Source: Syntrophopropionicum propionicicum_A (GTDB lineage: Bacteria; Bacillota; Desulfotomaculia; Desulfotomaculales; Pelotomaculaceae). From it: DNA of 64,000 bases. The notes under the pieces were generated by a model, which worked only from the letters and a program-made list of their open reading frames with translations, was not told the DNA's origin and did not search any database. Positions within the stretch are counted from its first letter, which is position 1; the number at the start of each line of letters is the position of its first letter. The stretch is taken from NCBI RefSeq assembly GCF_048984525.1, contig NZ_JBMGJC010000001.1:399546-463545 (forward strand), written 5' to 3'. A program made the position numbers and the translations under genes. This document shows, one piece after another, positions 24,701 through 33,209 of this stretch.

Positions 24701-25003
24701 ATGAGAAACAATAACGAGCCGGCCGCTTTCCTTTTCCCCCTGCCGCCGGAGCTCAGGGAACAATATTATAATTGGTCCAAAACACATCAGAAAGGCGCCG
24801 GGGTTGACGGCAACCAACCGCTATTAATCCCGGTTTACCCGGCCTTTCCGGGGACGGTGCCCTACCCTCCCAACTCACAGTACGGAAGCGGATTTGGTAT
24901 GCCTGGTGTAAATCCCTTCATTTTATTTCTCATACTTATCCTCCTCGTGTTTGCCTTCAAGAAAGAGCAGATCGTAGAGGCTATCAAAAAGATGCTCAAA
25001 TAA
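24701..25003 (+). CDS. Small proline-rich protein with C-terminal membrane segment
   Basis: A 100-residue product starting MRNNNEPAAFLFPLPPELREQYYNWSKTH, followed by a Pro/Gly/Tyr-rich middle (PAFPGTVPYPPNSQYGSGFG), one transmembrane helix near the end (PFILFLILILLVFAF), and a lysine-rich tail. The helix recalls the YjcZ-type small sporulation membrane proteins, but the similarity is weak. A GGGATGTG sequence nine bases upstream may serve as ribosome binding site, and a clear terminator follows. Function unknown; transcribed divergently from spoIIIA. Confidence 0.65.
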   Translation: MRNNNEPAAFLFPLPPELREQYYNWSKTHQKGAGVDGNQPLLIPVYPAFPGTVPYPPNSQYGSGFGMPGVNPFILFLILILLVFAFKKEQIVEAIKKMLK

Positions 25004-25033
25004 AGCACTACCCAGCTTAAGGGCATAAAAAAA

Positions 25034-25067
25034 GAGCGGTAAGGAAAATACACCGCTCGTTTTTCTT
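25034..25067. terminator. Bidirectional intrinsic terminator
   Basis: GAGCGGT (25034-25040) pairs with ACCGCTC (25052-25058). T-runs follow on both strands (GTTTTTCTTTG on plus, TTTTTTTATG on minus), so it can end both the small gene at 24701 and the convergent gene at 25080. Confidence 0.85.
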
Positions 25068-25079
25068 TGTATAATGTTA

Positions 25080-25538
25080 TCAGATATCCTCATCCGCGTC
25101 CTTCGCGTCCGAGGAAACTTTCCCCAGGAGCATTTCCGGTTCATCGGCGGCCTGGTGGGTATCGTCATTGATGAAGACGACCTCATCACAATTGGGGCAG
25201 GTAACCTCCACGACATCGTCGTCATCGACAATGTCGGCGTCAAAACAAACCGTCTCGCCGCAACCCGGACAGTCTACCTCGATATATTCTTCCCCGCAGG
25301 CGTCCATATCGTCACTTTCATATATTTCATCTTCCAGGTGATACAGATCCTCGTCAATGCTGTCCAGGTAGTCTTCCAGCTGTTCCTGCGCTTCCTCAAG
25401 ATCGCCGACTGACTCGGCGAATTCGTCCAGGACTTCGATAATTCCCTGGAGCAGTTTGCCCTCTTTGCTTTCTGCGCTTACGTCAAGACCGGCGGACAAC
25501 CCTTGCAAATAGGCCACTTTTGACTTCAGATCGTTCAT
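25080..25538 (-). CDS. CD1247-type acidic zinc-ribbon protein
   Basis: A 152-residue acidic protein. The N-terminal helical domain (MNDLKSKVAYLQGLSAGLDV...GKLLQGIIEVLDEFAESVGDLEEAQEQLEDYLDSIDEDL) is the CD1247 N-terminal domain found in Clostridia. Residues about 88-125 have two CPxC knuckles (CPGCGETVCF and CPNCDEVVF) that should bind one zinc. The C-terminal tail is very acidic. Function is unknown; the position just downstream of efp is common in this group. A terminator follows at 25034-25067. Confidence 0.78.
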   Translation of the reverse strand: MNDLKSKVAYLQGLSAGLDVSAESKEGKLLQGIIEVLDEFAESVGDLEEAQEQLEDYLDSIDEDLYHLEDEIYESDDMDACGEEYIEVDCPGCGETVCFDADIVDDDDVVEVTCPNCDEVVFINDDTHQAADEPEMLLGKVSSDAKDADEDI

Positions 25539-25661
25539 AAATGTACAACCCCCCCATTATAATGCCGTGGCTAATTTTGGTTTCCATAGTATGTCTCAAA
25601 ACGGGGGGTTTTAAACATTTAATGCTCTCGTGGAAATATGCTGTGCTTAAGTTAAAATGCC

Positions 25662-26219
25662 TTAAGCCCGCTTGATGTAGTTGCCGGTCCTGGTATCGAT
25701 CTGCAGCTTGTCCCCGATGTTGATGAAAAACGGCACCTGGACTACCGCCCCTGTCTCCAGTGTCGCGGGCTTGGAACCGCCGGACGCCGTGTCGCCCTTG
25801 ATGCCGGGGCTGGTTTCAACCACTTCCAGCTCTACGAAATTAGGCAGTTCGACCCCGATAGACTTTTCCTGAAAGGTCAGCACATGAATCATCATATTTT
25901 CTTTCAAATATTTAACGGCGTCTCCTAACTGATCGGCGCTCATGGCTATCTGGTCGTATGACTCCATATCCATGAAATTAAAGTCTTTTCCGTCGTTGTA
26001 AAGGTACTGCACCTGGCGTCGCTCGATCCTGGCCTTCGGTATTTTTTCTCCAGCGTTAAAGGTCTTTTCAACCACCGCCCCCGTCCTTACGTTGCGGAGC
26101 TTTGAACGCACAAAAGCGGCGCCTTTTCCCGGCTTTACATGCTGGAATTCGATTACCTGGAAAACATCACCCTCCAGTTCGATGGTAAGTCCGGTCCTGA
26201 ATTCGTTTGTTGAAATCAA
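25662..26219 (-). CDS. efp: Elongation factor P
   Basis: Ribosome-binding factor that relieves stalling at polyproline. The product LISTNEFRTGLTIELEGDVF...HVKPGKGAAFVRSKLRNVRTGAVVEKTF contains the domain I loop with the modification site lysine 32 (PGKGAA) and later two OB domains ending GDKLQIDTRTGNYIKRA. The start is a TTG at 26219, placed by GGAGGT seven bases upstream. The frame stays open to 26330 only because it enters the AT-rich repeat copy D. The length of 185 residues is then normal. Confidence 0.95.
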   Translation of the reverse strand: MISTNEFRTGLTIELEGDVFQVIEFQHVKPGKGAAFVRSKLRNVRTGAVVEKTFNAGEKIPKARIERRQVQYLYNDGKDFNFMDMESYDQIAMSADQLGDAVKYLKENMMIHVLTFQEKSIGVELPNFVELEVVETSPGIKGDTASGGSKPATLETGAVVQVPFFINIGDKLQIDTRTGNYIKRA

Positions 26220-26252
26220 TGTCTCCACCTCCTGTATGAAAATTTTATTTGT

Positions 26253-26338
26253 GACTATATTTTTAAATGATTTTACAATTTTATATTTTATAAAATCATG
26301 TAAATCCTTATAATTCTGTAAATCCGTCAATTTGTTTA
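26253..26338. repeat. AT-rich dispersed repeat, copy D
   Basis: It contains AAATCATGTAAATCCTTATA followed by ATTCTGTAAATCCGTC, the same unit type as the other AT-rich copies. It fills the 139-base gap between pepP and efp and adds a spurious 37-codon extension to the efp frame. Confidence 0.6.
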
Positions 26339-26358
26339 CCGGTAATTGTCCGCCGGCT

Positions 26359-27429
26359 CTAAAGCACCAGCAGCTTTTCTTTAGGGGTCTTAGTCAAAAT
26401 TCTGCAGCCGTTGTTTTCAACCAGGACAGTATCCTCGATCCTGACTCCGCCCCAGTTCCTGATATAGATCCCCGGCTCGACAGTAACGACCATGCCGGGC
26501 TCCAGGACAGTATCGTCCCTGCAGGCCAACCTGGGGTTTTCATGTATATTCAGGCCGAGGCCGTGCCCGGTGCTGTGGCCGAAGCACTCGCCGTATCCCT
26601 TGTTTTCGATGATGCTCCTGGCGGCATGATCGACATCCGAGGCGCGCACGCCGGCTTTTATAGCGGCTATGGCGCTCACCTGCGCTTCCAGGACTATCTT
26701 ATAAATTTCCTTCTGCCTCAGGTTTGTACTGCTTACTGCCACCGTCCTGGTTATGTCGGAGTGGTAGCCTTGATACACCGCTCCGAAATCAAAGGTGACC
26801 AGGTCTCCCGCCGCGATTGTTTTGGAAGAGGCGACCCCGTGCGGCAGGGCGGAACGCACACCGGACGCGGCAATTATTTTGAAAGCCGCCCCTTCGGCGC
26901 CCATCCGGCGCATCGCGTATTCCAGCTCCAGCGCAATATCACGCTCGCTTATACCCGGTTTAACCAGGGGCAGTATCTGTTCAAAAGCATGATCGGCAAT
27001 ACTGACCGCTTTTTCAATCAGTCCTATTTCAGACTCGTCTTTAATGACCCTGAGCTGTTCAACTTTATCTCTCAGGGGTTTGATTTGGACCCCTTCACAT
27101 ACCTTGCCGAGGTTAAAATACTGGTTGCAGGTCTGGTGATCTCCTTCCAGACCCAGCCTCACAAGGCGGTTTTTCTCTAAAATTCTGAAAATCGCCTCGG
27201 CATATGTGCCTGCAACTTCAATAACCCGGTACTCCGGGCTTTCCAGGGCAGCCTGCGCCGTATAGCGAAAATCAGTAAGCAGGTACGAATGCTCATGAGT
27301 CAGCAGCAGAGCGCCTGTTGAGCCCGAAAAACCGCTCAGGTAGTAACGGTTTTCCGGGTTAGTGACATAAAAGGCATCTATTCCGGCCGGTTCAAAAAGC
27401 CCGCGCAGCCTGCTTATCCTGTCAGGCAA
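26359..27429 (-). CDS. pepP: Xaa-Pro aminopeptidase (M24 family)
   Basis: Cytoplasmic dimetal peptidase releasing N-terminal residues ahead of proline (PepQ/YqhT-like). The creatinase N-terminal domain (1-130, FYVTNPENRYYLSGFSGS) precedes the pita-bread catalytic domain with metal ligands in DFGAVYQGYHSDITRT, GHGLGLNIHENP, VTVEPGIY and VRIEDTVLV. The 356-residue length is typical. It lies between aroQ and efp, a neighbourhood conserved in Firmicutes. Confidence 0.94.
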   Translation of the reverse strand: MPDRISRLRGLFEPAGIDAFYVTNPENRYYLSGFSGSTGALLLTHEHSYLLTDFRYTAQAALESPEYRVIEVAGTYAEAIFRILEKNRLVRLGLEGDHQTCNQYFNLGKVCEGVQIKPLRDKVEQLRVIKDESEIGLIEKAVSIADHAFEQILPLVKPGISERDIALELEYAMRRMGAEGAAFKIIAASGVRSALPHGVASSKTIAAGDLVTFDFGAVYQGYHSDITRTVAVSSTNLRQKEIYKIVLEAQVSAIAAIKAGVRASDVDHAARSIIENKGYGECFGHSTGHGLGLNIHENPRLACRDDTVLEPGMVVTVEPGIYIRNWGGVRIEDTVLVENNGCRILTKTPKEKLLVL

Positions 27430-27441
27430 AACAATGCCCCC

Positions 27442-27873
27442 TTATGCCCGGGCAAGCGCAACCGCCGCCCGCAGTGCAAGGAGGTAGCCGTTAACGCCCA
27501 GTCCGCTGATCTGTCCTGAAGCAACCGGGGCAATTACCGATTTGCTCCGGAAATTTTCACGCGCGTATATATTGGAAAGGTGGACTTCAATGGTGGGTAT
27601 GCCGATCGCGGCTATCGCGTCGCGCAGGGCCAGGCTGGTGTGAGTGTACGCGCCCGGGTTGAAAACAACCGCGTCCATGTCAGCCGCGCCGTGCAGCAGG
27701 TCAATAAGTTCACCCTCGTGGTTTGACTGCCGGCAGGTTACCTCGGCGCCAAGCTCAGCGGCGAGCCCGGACAGCATCCCGTTGATCTGGTCCAGGGTAG
27801 CGCTGCCGTAAACAGAAGGCTCGCGCCCGCCCAACAGGTTTAGATTAGGGCCGTGGAGAACAAGAATTTTCAA
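27442..27873 (-). CDS. aroQ: 3-dehydroquinate dehydratase type II
   Basis: Shikimate pathway enzyme converting 3-dehydroquinate to 3-dehydroshikimate. The N-terminal LVLHGPNLNLLGGREPSVYG carries the catalytic tyrosine (Y22), and the later NPGAYTHTSLALRDAI and EVHLSNIYARENFR blocks bind substrate. The start is best placed at a TTG at 27873 with GGGGTGATA just upstream, giving 144 residues; the frame to 27903 adds ten unrelated residues. Confidence 0.95.
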   Translation of the reverse strand: MKILVLHGPNLNLLGGREPSVYGSATLDQINGMLSGLAAELGAEVTCRQSNHEGELIDLLHGAADMDAVVFNPGAYTHTSLALRDAIAAIGIPTIEVHLSNIYARENFRSKSVIAPVASGQISGLGVNGYLLALRAAVALARA

Positions 27874-27992
27874 AATATCACCCCGTGCAAAAGCGTTACA
27901 CACCTGACAGCCGCCGGTCCCTTTAAATTGACTGCAGACATTTTACCATAATTTTCTCGGTTATGACAATGACTATGGCAGTGTTAATTGCA

Positions 27993-29342
27993 TTACTGGC
28001 CGCTTATGGTCATCTCGGCGATCCTGATCGTCGGGGAACCCTTGCTGCCGAAAAACTGCAGGTCATTTCCCACCATGTCGACACTGTTAAACAGCTCTAT
28101 TATGTTGCCTCCCATGGCCATCCCGCGCACCGGCGCCGTTATTTCACCGTTTTCTATTAAAAGGCCCGAGACGCCCACGGAAAAATCGCCGGATATGGGG
28201 TTTGCCGTGTGCATTCCCATCACTTCAGTGACATACAGGCCGTTTGCCACTCCCTTGATCAGGTCCCCGGCGGGTGTTTGGCCGGCCTCGATAAAAAAGT
28301 TTGTAACCCCGACCTCGGGAGTCCCCTTAAAAGAACCGCGGACCCCGTTGCCGGTTGAACTGACGCCGTCTTTAGCGGCGGTATATGTATTATAAAGGTA
28401 CTGTTTGAGCACTCCTTTATCGATCAATACCGTCCTCGCTGTGGGGACGCCCTCGCCGTCAAAGGGCGCGGATCCGATGCCGCCGGCCAGCGTACCGTCA
28501 TCAATGATCGTCACCTTGCCGGAAGCCACGTTGGAACCGACTTTTCCGGCAAACAGCGACCGGCCCTTCTGGACCGCGTCCGCGGTCAGGACGGAGCTGA
28601 TAATACCCAAAAATCCGGTGGCGATGTATGGTTCCAGCACCACGGCGGCCTTGCGCGTGGTGACCGGCGTCGCCCCCAGCATCCGCACAGCCCGGCGGGC
28701 TGCCTTCCTGCCGGTATCCTCCGGCTTGAGGCTGCTGTATTTCAGGCTGAAGTCCATGGCAAAACCGGTCTGGCTGTTGTCACCTTCACCTGCCGCCAGG
28801 GCCAGGTAGATCCCGCAGTAGGAGCCCTTAAAAACCGCGCTCAAGCCGAGGCTGTTAGCGACAGTTACCAGCGACTCTCCGTCCTGGTAGGTAGAGGTCT
28901 CAATTACTTTCACCCTGGGGTCGTAAGCTCGCGCAAACTCCTCCATTTGCCTGGCCATTTCGATTTTCTGCTCGACCGTGGCCTCCCTGATGGCGGGGTC
29001 ATAAATATCCAGATCGGGATAAGCCCGTCCGGGGGGCGGCAGGGTGTTAAAGGGATCTTCAGCTGTTTTTTCGCAGTTGGCCAGCGCCTGCCTGGAGGCC
29101 TCCTCGATGCCCTGCGGGCTCAAGTCAGTGCTGAAAGAAAAACCTGTTCTGCCGTCACGCACGACACGCAGGCCGAGCCCGCGTTCCTCGGCCAGCTTCA
29201 TTGTCTCCACCCGTGCTTCCCTGACATCGATATTTAACTCCTTGGTACTGCTAATGTATGCTTCTGCTAATTGGGCGCCCATTTTTCTGGCTTTATCGAC
29301 TGCGTTTTCAGCGACACCCAAAAATAGTCCTTCGTTTTCCAC
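27993..29342 (-). CDS. pmbA: TldE/PmbA metallopeptidase-family subunit
   Basis: TldE (PmbA) subunit of the TldD-TldE protease, which removes leader peptides and degrades unfolded peptides. It lacks the HExxxH motif of TldD, as TldE does, but has the family tail GNIIELFNSVDMVGNDLQFFGSKGSPTIRIAEMTISG. The GTG at 29342 with GGAG seven bases upstream is taken as start; the frame extends 16 codons further. The tldD gene lies just upstream, separated by two small genes and a palindromic element. Confidence 0.92.
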   Translation of the reverse strand: MENEGLFLGVAENAVDKARKMGAQLAEAYISSTKELNIDVREARVETMKLAEERGLGLRVVRDGRTGFSFSTDLSPQGIEEASRQALANCEKTAEDPFNTLPPPGRAYPDLDIYDPAIREATVEQKIEMARQMEEFARAYDPRVKVIETSTYQDGESLVTVANSLGLSAVFKGSYCGIYLALAAGEGDNSQTGFAMDFSLKYSSLKPEDTGRKAARRAVRMLGATPVTTRKAAVVLEPYIATGFLGIISSVLTADAVQKGRSLFAGKVGSNVASGKVTIIDDGTLAGGIGSAPFDGEGVPTARTVLIDKGVLKQYLYNTYTAAKDGVSSTGNGVRGSFKGTPEVGVTNFFIEAGQTPAGDLIKGVANGLYVTEVMGMHTANPISGDFSVGVSGLLIENGEITAPVRGMAMGGNIIELFNSVDMVGNDLQFFGSKGSPTIRIAEMTISGQ

Positions 29343-29410
29343 TAAAACACTCCTTTCGTATTCCAAGTAGTATAATTCAATGGCAGTCAAAATATTCCTT
29401 TACGAGGAAT

Positions 29411-29434
29411 ATAAAAAACTGCCTCGCGGCAGTT
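29411..29434 (-). terminator. Intrinsic terminator after the YabG-like fragment
   Basis: AACTGCC (29417-29423) and GGCAGTT (29428-29434) with a four-base loop, followed by TTTTTTAT on the minus strand. It overlaps the stop codon of the 29434-29646 gene and lies about 70 bases before the tldE start. Confidence 0.85.
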
Positions 29435-29646
29435 CAGTGAACAAAAAGCGTTGTTGTCAACGCAAACAGGTGCCTCGCGGAAATGGGAGCCAACTCCTGG
29501 ACCGAGGCCTCCACAATCAGGCTCGGATCGAGGAGCGCCATTATCGCCACCCTTTCCCCTGAAGCCTGGTTTGTATAAAAACCGATAATGCAAAACTGCA
29601 TGTCCTCACCGTATATTTTTCTGGTTACGATATCTCCAATCTTCAT
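29434..29646 (-). pseudogene. yabG: YabG-like N-terminal fragment
   Basis: The product begins MKIGDIVTRKIYGEDMQFCIIGFYTN and continues RVAIMALLDPSLIVEASVQELAP, which resembles the N-terminus of the sporulation protease YabG (IGDIV.RKSYGGDI.FKI...AILKGLD.RLIADAP..DL). Intact YabG is about 290 residues; this frame stops at 70 and ends in unrelated sequence just before a terminator. It is either a decayed yabG or a stand-alone small domain. A good ribosome binding site (GGGGGG) precedes the ATG, so it may still be translated. Confidence 0.55.
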
Positions 29647-29977
29647 TTTTTTACCCCCCGTGAAGCGAAAAACAATTAATCGACGTCCTTTATCTCCTTT
29701 ATAACATATGCCCCCGAAAAAAAGTTGTGTATAAAAAACACAGGTTTTGCCACGACCAAAAACTGTGAATAGTGAATAGGGGTCAGGCTTGAATTATTGA
29801 ATTACTCCGCAGTATTTTCCTTCGATCAGCGACTTTCTTCTTAATTTATTGTCTCTTACCACATTATTTATATAAGGCTTCCGACTCTCCATCGTTCACT
29901 TGGAATTAATAAGTAAATATTTCAAGCCTGACCCCTTTACTTTACAATAGAAAAAGTTGCCTTGAAAGGCAACTTTT
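29647..29977. other. Gap with palindromic element between DUF3243 and YabG-like genes
   Basis: This 331-base gap contains the inverted-repeat element at 29778-29936 and the terminator at 29951-29978. Nothing else was recognised. Confidence 0.6.
29778..29936. mobile_element. Inverted-repeat element resembling a RAYT/REP-type MITE
   Basis: A perfect 16-bp inverted repeat, AGGGGTCAGGCTTGAA (29778-29793) and TTCAAGCCTGACCCCT (29921-29936), encloses 127 AT-rich bases with no gene. GGGGTCAGGCTTGAA-type termini are familiar from regions next to Y1 (REP-associated, IS200-like) tyrosine transposase genes. No transposase is present, so this would be a non-autonomous or relict copy. Confidence 0.6.
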
Positions 29978-29978
29978 T
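29951..29978 (-). terminator. Intrinsic terminator after the DUF3243 gene
   Basis: AAAAAGTTGCCT (29951-29962) and AGGCAACTTTTT (29967-29978) form a 12-bp stem with a T-run on the minus strand at the stop codon of the gene at 29978. Confidence 0.85.
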
Positions 29979-30235
29979 TAGTGTCCAGTATCCTTATCAA
30001 CCATCTTGGCTATCATTTTGGCCAGGGACTGCTGCTCTTCCTCGGAGCCCACATCCCACAGCTCTTTGAGCAGGCGCTGCTCCCTGTTGCCGGGGTCAAA
30101 ATTTGCCGCTAAAAAGTCTCCCACGCGGTAGGCCGCCTTGTTAATATTCTCGTCGGACATACCCAGGAACTCAGCCGTGTTCACCGCCCTGCCAAGAGTT
30201 TTTTTCCAGTCATGCCAGGTTGTATCAATTTCCAT
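29978..30235 (-). CDS. DUF3243 family protein (YmfJ-like)
   Basis: An 85-residue helical protein: WHDWKKTLGRAVNTAEFLGMSDENINKAAYRVGDFLAANFDPGNREQRLLKELWDVGSEEEQQSLAKMIAKMV. This matches the DUF3243 (YmfJ) pattern of Bacillus and Clostridia in length and in the LGMS...AYRVGD block. Function unknown. It is 61 bases downstream of tldD and ends in its own terminator. Confidence 0.85.
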   Translation of the reverse strand: MEIDTTWHDWKKTLGRAVNTAEFLGMSDENINKAAYRVGDFLAANFDPGNREQRLLKELWDVGSEEEQQSLAKMIAKMVDKDTGH

Positions 30236-30296
30236 GATGACACCTCCGCCTATAATTTAACCGGCGGCGAAGGCCCATATTCGCGTGCGCTTCTAA

Positions 30297-31715
30297 TTAA
30301 ATTCGCCTTATTTTACCGTTGGGCTCGCCGCTGCCGGTGCCCCCGATAATCAGCTCCTTGATGGCCATGGTGGGCTGGGCGTCGCTCACCGGCACACCCT
30401 GGCCGTCCTTGCCGCACGTGCCGATAGTGAAACCAAGGTCGCTCCCCACCATCTCGACGATCCGCAAAACCTCAGGCCCGTTTCCCGTGAGGGTGGCGCC
30501 ACGCACCATGGGGCCGATTTCTCCGTCCTTAATTAAATAGCCTTCCGCCACGTCGAAAACAAAATCACCGGTGGTGGTGTTGACCTGGCCGCCTCCCATT
30601 TTTTTAACCAGCAAGCCGTTTTTAGTCTCCCTGATTATTTTTTCCGGATCGGTTTTGCCGGGCGCTATACACGTGTTGGCCATCCTGGGGATGGGCTTGT
30701 GCTGGTAAGACTCCCTGCGCCCGTGCCCGTTGGACTGCCTGCCGTCCTTGACCGAGGTGAGCCGGTCGTACATAAAATCAACCAACACCCCGTTTTCGAT
30801 TAAATTTACTTTACGGGCGGGCACCCCTTCGTCATCAAAGCGGTACGATCCGTACCTGCTGTCTATGGTGGCGTCGTCATAGACGCTGACTACCTCGGAC
30901 GCTACAGCCTGGCCCTTTTTACCCGCATACACCGAGATGTTTTTTTGCACCAGGTCGGCTTCCAGCCCGTGCCCGCAGGCCTCGTGGACCATTGTGCCGC
31001 CTGCCTCCGAAGCCATCACCACCGGCATCCTGCCGGCCGGGGCAGGTTTGGCCTTAAGCATTTCCAGCGCCCGCTTTGCGGCCGCGCCGGCCACTTCTTC
31101 CGGCGAAAAGCTCTTAAAAAGCTCAAAACCGCACAGGCTCCCGACAGCCTCATAACCGGTCTGAATTACCTGTCCCTGCGCGGCCACAGCCTGGACAATG
31201 AACCTGGTGCGGACACGCTCGTCTTCCACATAATTGCCGTCGCTGTTGGCGATGGTAACTTTTTGCACCACGTCGCCGTAGCCGACTATTACCTGTTTAA
31301 TCTGCTCTTTATCGACTGCGCGGGCGGCCTTATCGGCTGATTCCACCACCGCCGCCTTTCGCTCGGTGGACACTTCCTCAGGCCTTTCTTTAAATTTAAA
31401 GTCCACCTGCGGCATCACTTTTACGAAATCCAGGTTAACCCCTTTTTTGCCGCCCACAGCGGCGTGGCTGACGATCTTGGCCGCTTCCAGCAGCCCTTCA
31501 CGGGAAAGGTCGTTGGTATAAGCGTAAGCTGTGGATTCACCGGAGAGCACCCTGATGCCCGCCCCCGCGTCCACACCTGACAGGACCCTTTCTATCTTGC
31601 CGGCCTCACAGCTGATACCGACACTTCTTTTCTCTTCCACGAATATATCAGCGAAGTCGCCGCCGCTGCCCGTGGCACAGTCAATAACCTCTTTTAGAAT
31701 TTGCTTGTCGATCAG
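30297..31715 (-). CDS. tldD: TldD metalloprotease subunit, non-canonical start or frameshift
   Basis: Zinc metalloprotease subunit of TldD-TldE. The HExxxH zinc motif is in MVHEACGHGLEADL, and the C-terminal family block is GEIGPMVRGATLTGNGPEVLRIVEMVGSDLGF. The homologous N-terminus LIDKQILKEVIDCATGSGGDFADIFVEEKRS is encoded from a CTG at 31715, seven bases after GGGGTG; an in-frame TGA at 31724-31722 blocks anything longer. A conventional GTG start exists only at 31640, inside the domain. Alternatively a single inserted base near 31716 hides a GTG start at 31725. Confidence 0.88.
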   Translation of the reverse strand: MIDKQILKEVIDCATGSGGDFADIFVEEKRSVGISCEAGKIERVLSGVDAGAGIRVLSGESTAYAYTNDLSREGLLEAAKIVSHAAVGGKKGVNLDFVKVMPQVDFKFKERPEEVSTERKAAVVESADKAARAVDKEQIKQVIVGYGDVVQKVTIANSDGNYVEDERVRTRFIVQAVAAQGQVIQTGYEAVGSLCGFELFKSFSPEEVAGAAAKRALEMLKAKPAPAGRMPVVMASEAGGTMVHEACGHGLEADLVQKNISVYAGKKGQAVASEVVSVYDDATIDSRYGSYRFDDEGVPARKVNLIENGVLVDFMYDRLTSVKDGRQSNGHGRRESYQHKPIPRMANTCIAPGKTDPEKIIRETKNGLLVKKMGGGQVNTTTGDFVFDVAEGYLIKDGEIGPMVRGATLTGNGPEVLRIVEMVGSDLGFTIGTCGKDGQGVPVSDAQPTMAIKELIIGGTGSGEPNGKIRRI

Positions 31716-31862
31716 GTTCGTTCACCCCATAGAAAAAATTTCACTGTTTTAATGTTTACCATTAAGGTATTTTTAATACAGAAATTGGCTCTTATTAATT
31801 ATAAGTGTCAACCCACGAAACGTAAAGTTGAAAATTCCATAATTATCTTGAACCGGCAGGGA

Positions 31863-32639
31863 TTAAGGTTTTGCAGTATGAACAGTTTTTCCCGGCTCTG
31901 CCGGTTTGACTTCCTTAAAGGGATTTTGAGTGAACGGGGAATGGATATCCAGGTAACTGGAAGGATCCGGCGCCGGCGCCGCAGACACCGCGGGCCTGAA
32001 AACGTCGCCGCGGCCAGTCAGCCATTTAGACATTTCTTCCAGGTATAGTTTTCCTTCCGGGTTTTTGACAGAGAACATCACGATGCCCAACGTCGCTTTG
32101 ACTGTTCCCGCGTTTGCCGCGGAACCTGTACCTTTGGCGTTTGCCGTTTGGTTTATTGCTTCGATCTTCAGGCTTCTGATTTCCAATAAGTTGGCTGAAT
32201 TATTGCTTTCCAGCTCCCTGCAGCAATCCAAAAGGCTGCGGTAGTCCCCCCGCAGCACCACCTTTACCGGCAGCTCTAACGTATGTTGTTTCTCAATTAT
32301 ATCGCCCGGGATAATTTCAGCCGCCGCTATATTCCCGTTTGCCGCCGCCAGCCCCAGGAAAATAATATCTGAACCGTCCCTGGTTACCTTTCTAAAAGGC
32401 TCGCATTTTATTTCATAATCCTCCCGGGCCTTGTTTAGCCTGTCGCTTTCGCTGTTAATAGAAGCCGCCGCTGCCCTGGCGTTTAACAGCCTATCACTGT
32501 CGCCGGCCAGATCTTTTTTAGCCAGCCCGTACGACTTCACCTGGGGTACTAATATAAAATAAACAGAGCAGAATAAGGTAACGGCAATGATAATAGCAGC
32601 CAGCAGCAGGCTTTGCCTGTCGAATTTTTTATCCCTCAT
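31863..32639 (-). CDS. pilO: Type IV pilus assembly protein PilO-like
   Basis: One N-terminal transmembrane segment (about 12-32, LLLAAIIIAVTLFCSVYFILVP), a coiled-coil (40-80), and a ferredoxin-like domain with LELPVKVVLRGDYRSLLDCCRELESN, the typical PilO core. The C-terminus carries a proline-rich tail (PAVSAAPAPDPSSYLDIHSPFTQNPFKEVKPAEP) that recalls the start of PilP-type lipoproteins. It overlaps pilN by one base (TGATG). Last gene of the pilus operon. Confidence 0.82.
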   Translation of the reverse strand: MRDKKFDRQSLLLAAIIIAVTLFCSVYFILVPQVKSYGLAKKDLAGDSDRLLNARAAAASINSESDRLNKAREDYEIKCEPFRKVTRDGSDIIFLGLAAANGNIAAAEIIPGDIIEKQHTLELPVKVVLRGDYRSLLDCCRELESNNSANLLEIRSLKIEAINQTANAKGTGSAANAGTVKATLGIVMFSVKNPEGKLYLEEMSKWLTGRGDVFRPAVSAAPAPDPSSYLDIHSPFTQNPFKEVKPAEPGKTVHTAKP

Positions 32640-33202
32640 CAGCCTCTATCCTTTACCCTGGCGGTAATTTCAAATTCTATACCCCCGCTGACAGCGTTTG
32701 CTCTTACCAGCTTTATTTCTTCAAAATAGGGCAAACCGGACAAATTCCTGATAAATATGCCGATTGAAGGCAGTGTCCCGGCAATACCCCTGCAGAGCAC
32801 CAGGTTGGGGCGGGCGTATGGGTCCGGTTCCTTCGCATCATTGCCAGGCGGCTTGTTGGAAATCTCCAGCCCGGTCAGCCATAGATCAACAGGCGCGATA
32901 TTACCCAGGTCATTCAACAGGCCGGACCAGGTTATGTGATTAACCAAGATCCCGTCAAACTCCCCCACAGCCGCCTCCAGTTCGGCCCTTTCCTTGATCA
33001 TCCCTTCCACCCGCGACACTGCCGGCGCCAGGTAAGACAGCTGCGCCCTGGTCTCAGCCAGGTCATTTTTTACCGCCGCGAAATTAATCAAAAAGATTAT
33101 ATAGCATACCAAGGCCGCTGCCGCGGGAAGGGCAAACCCCGTGATAACGGCCAGCCGCCGGACATCGATTGTGCCTTCGCGCTGCAGCTGTTGGGGCAGC
33201 AT
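32639..33202 (-). CDS. pilN: Type IV pilus assembly protein PilN-like
   Basis: One transmembrane segment (about 17-38, ITGFALPAAAALVCYIIFLIN) is preceded by a short cytoplasmic tail expected to bind PilM. A coiled coil (40-75) and a periplasmic-type domain with WSGLLNDLGNIAPVDLWLTGLEI follow. The 187-residue length is typical. It lies seven bases after pilM and overlaps pilO. Confidence 0.85.
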   Translation of the reverse strand: MLPQQLQREGTIDVRRLAVITGFALPAAAALVCYIIFLINFAAVKNDLAETRAQLSYLAPAVSRVEGMIKERAELEAAVGEFDGILVNHITWSGLLNDLGNIAPVDLWLTGLEISNKPPGNDAKEPDPYARPNLVLCRGIAGTLPSIGIFIRNLSGLPYFEEIKLVRANAVSGGIEFEITARVKDRG

Positions 33203-33209
33203 GTTAACC

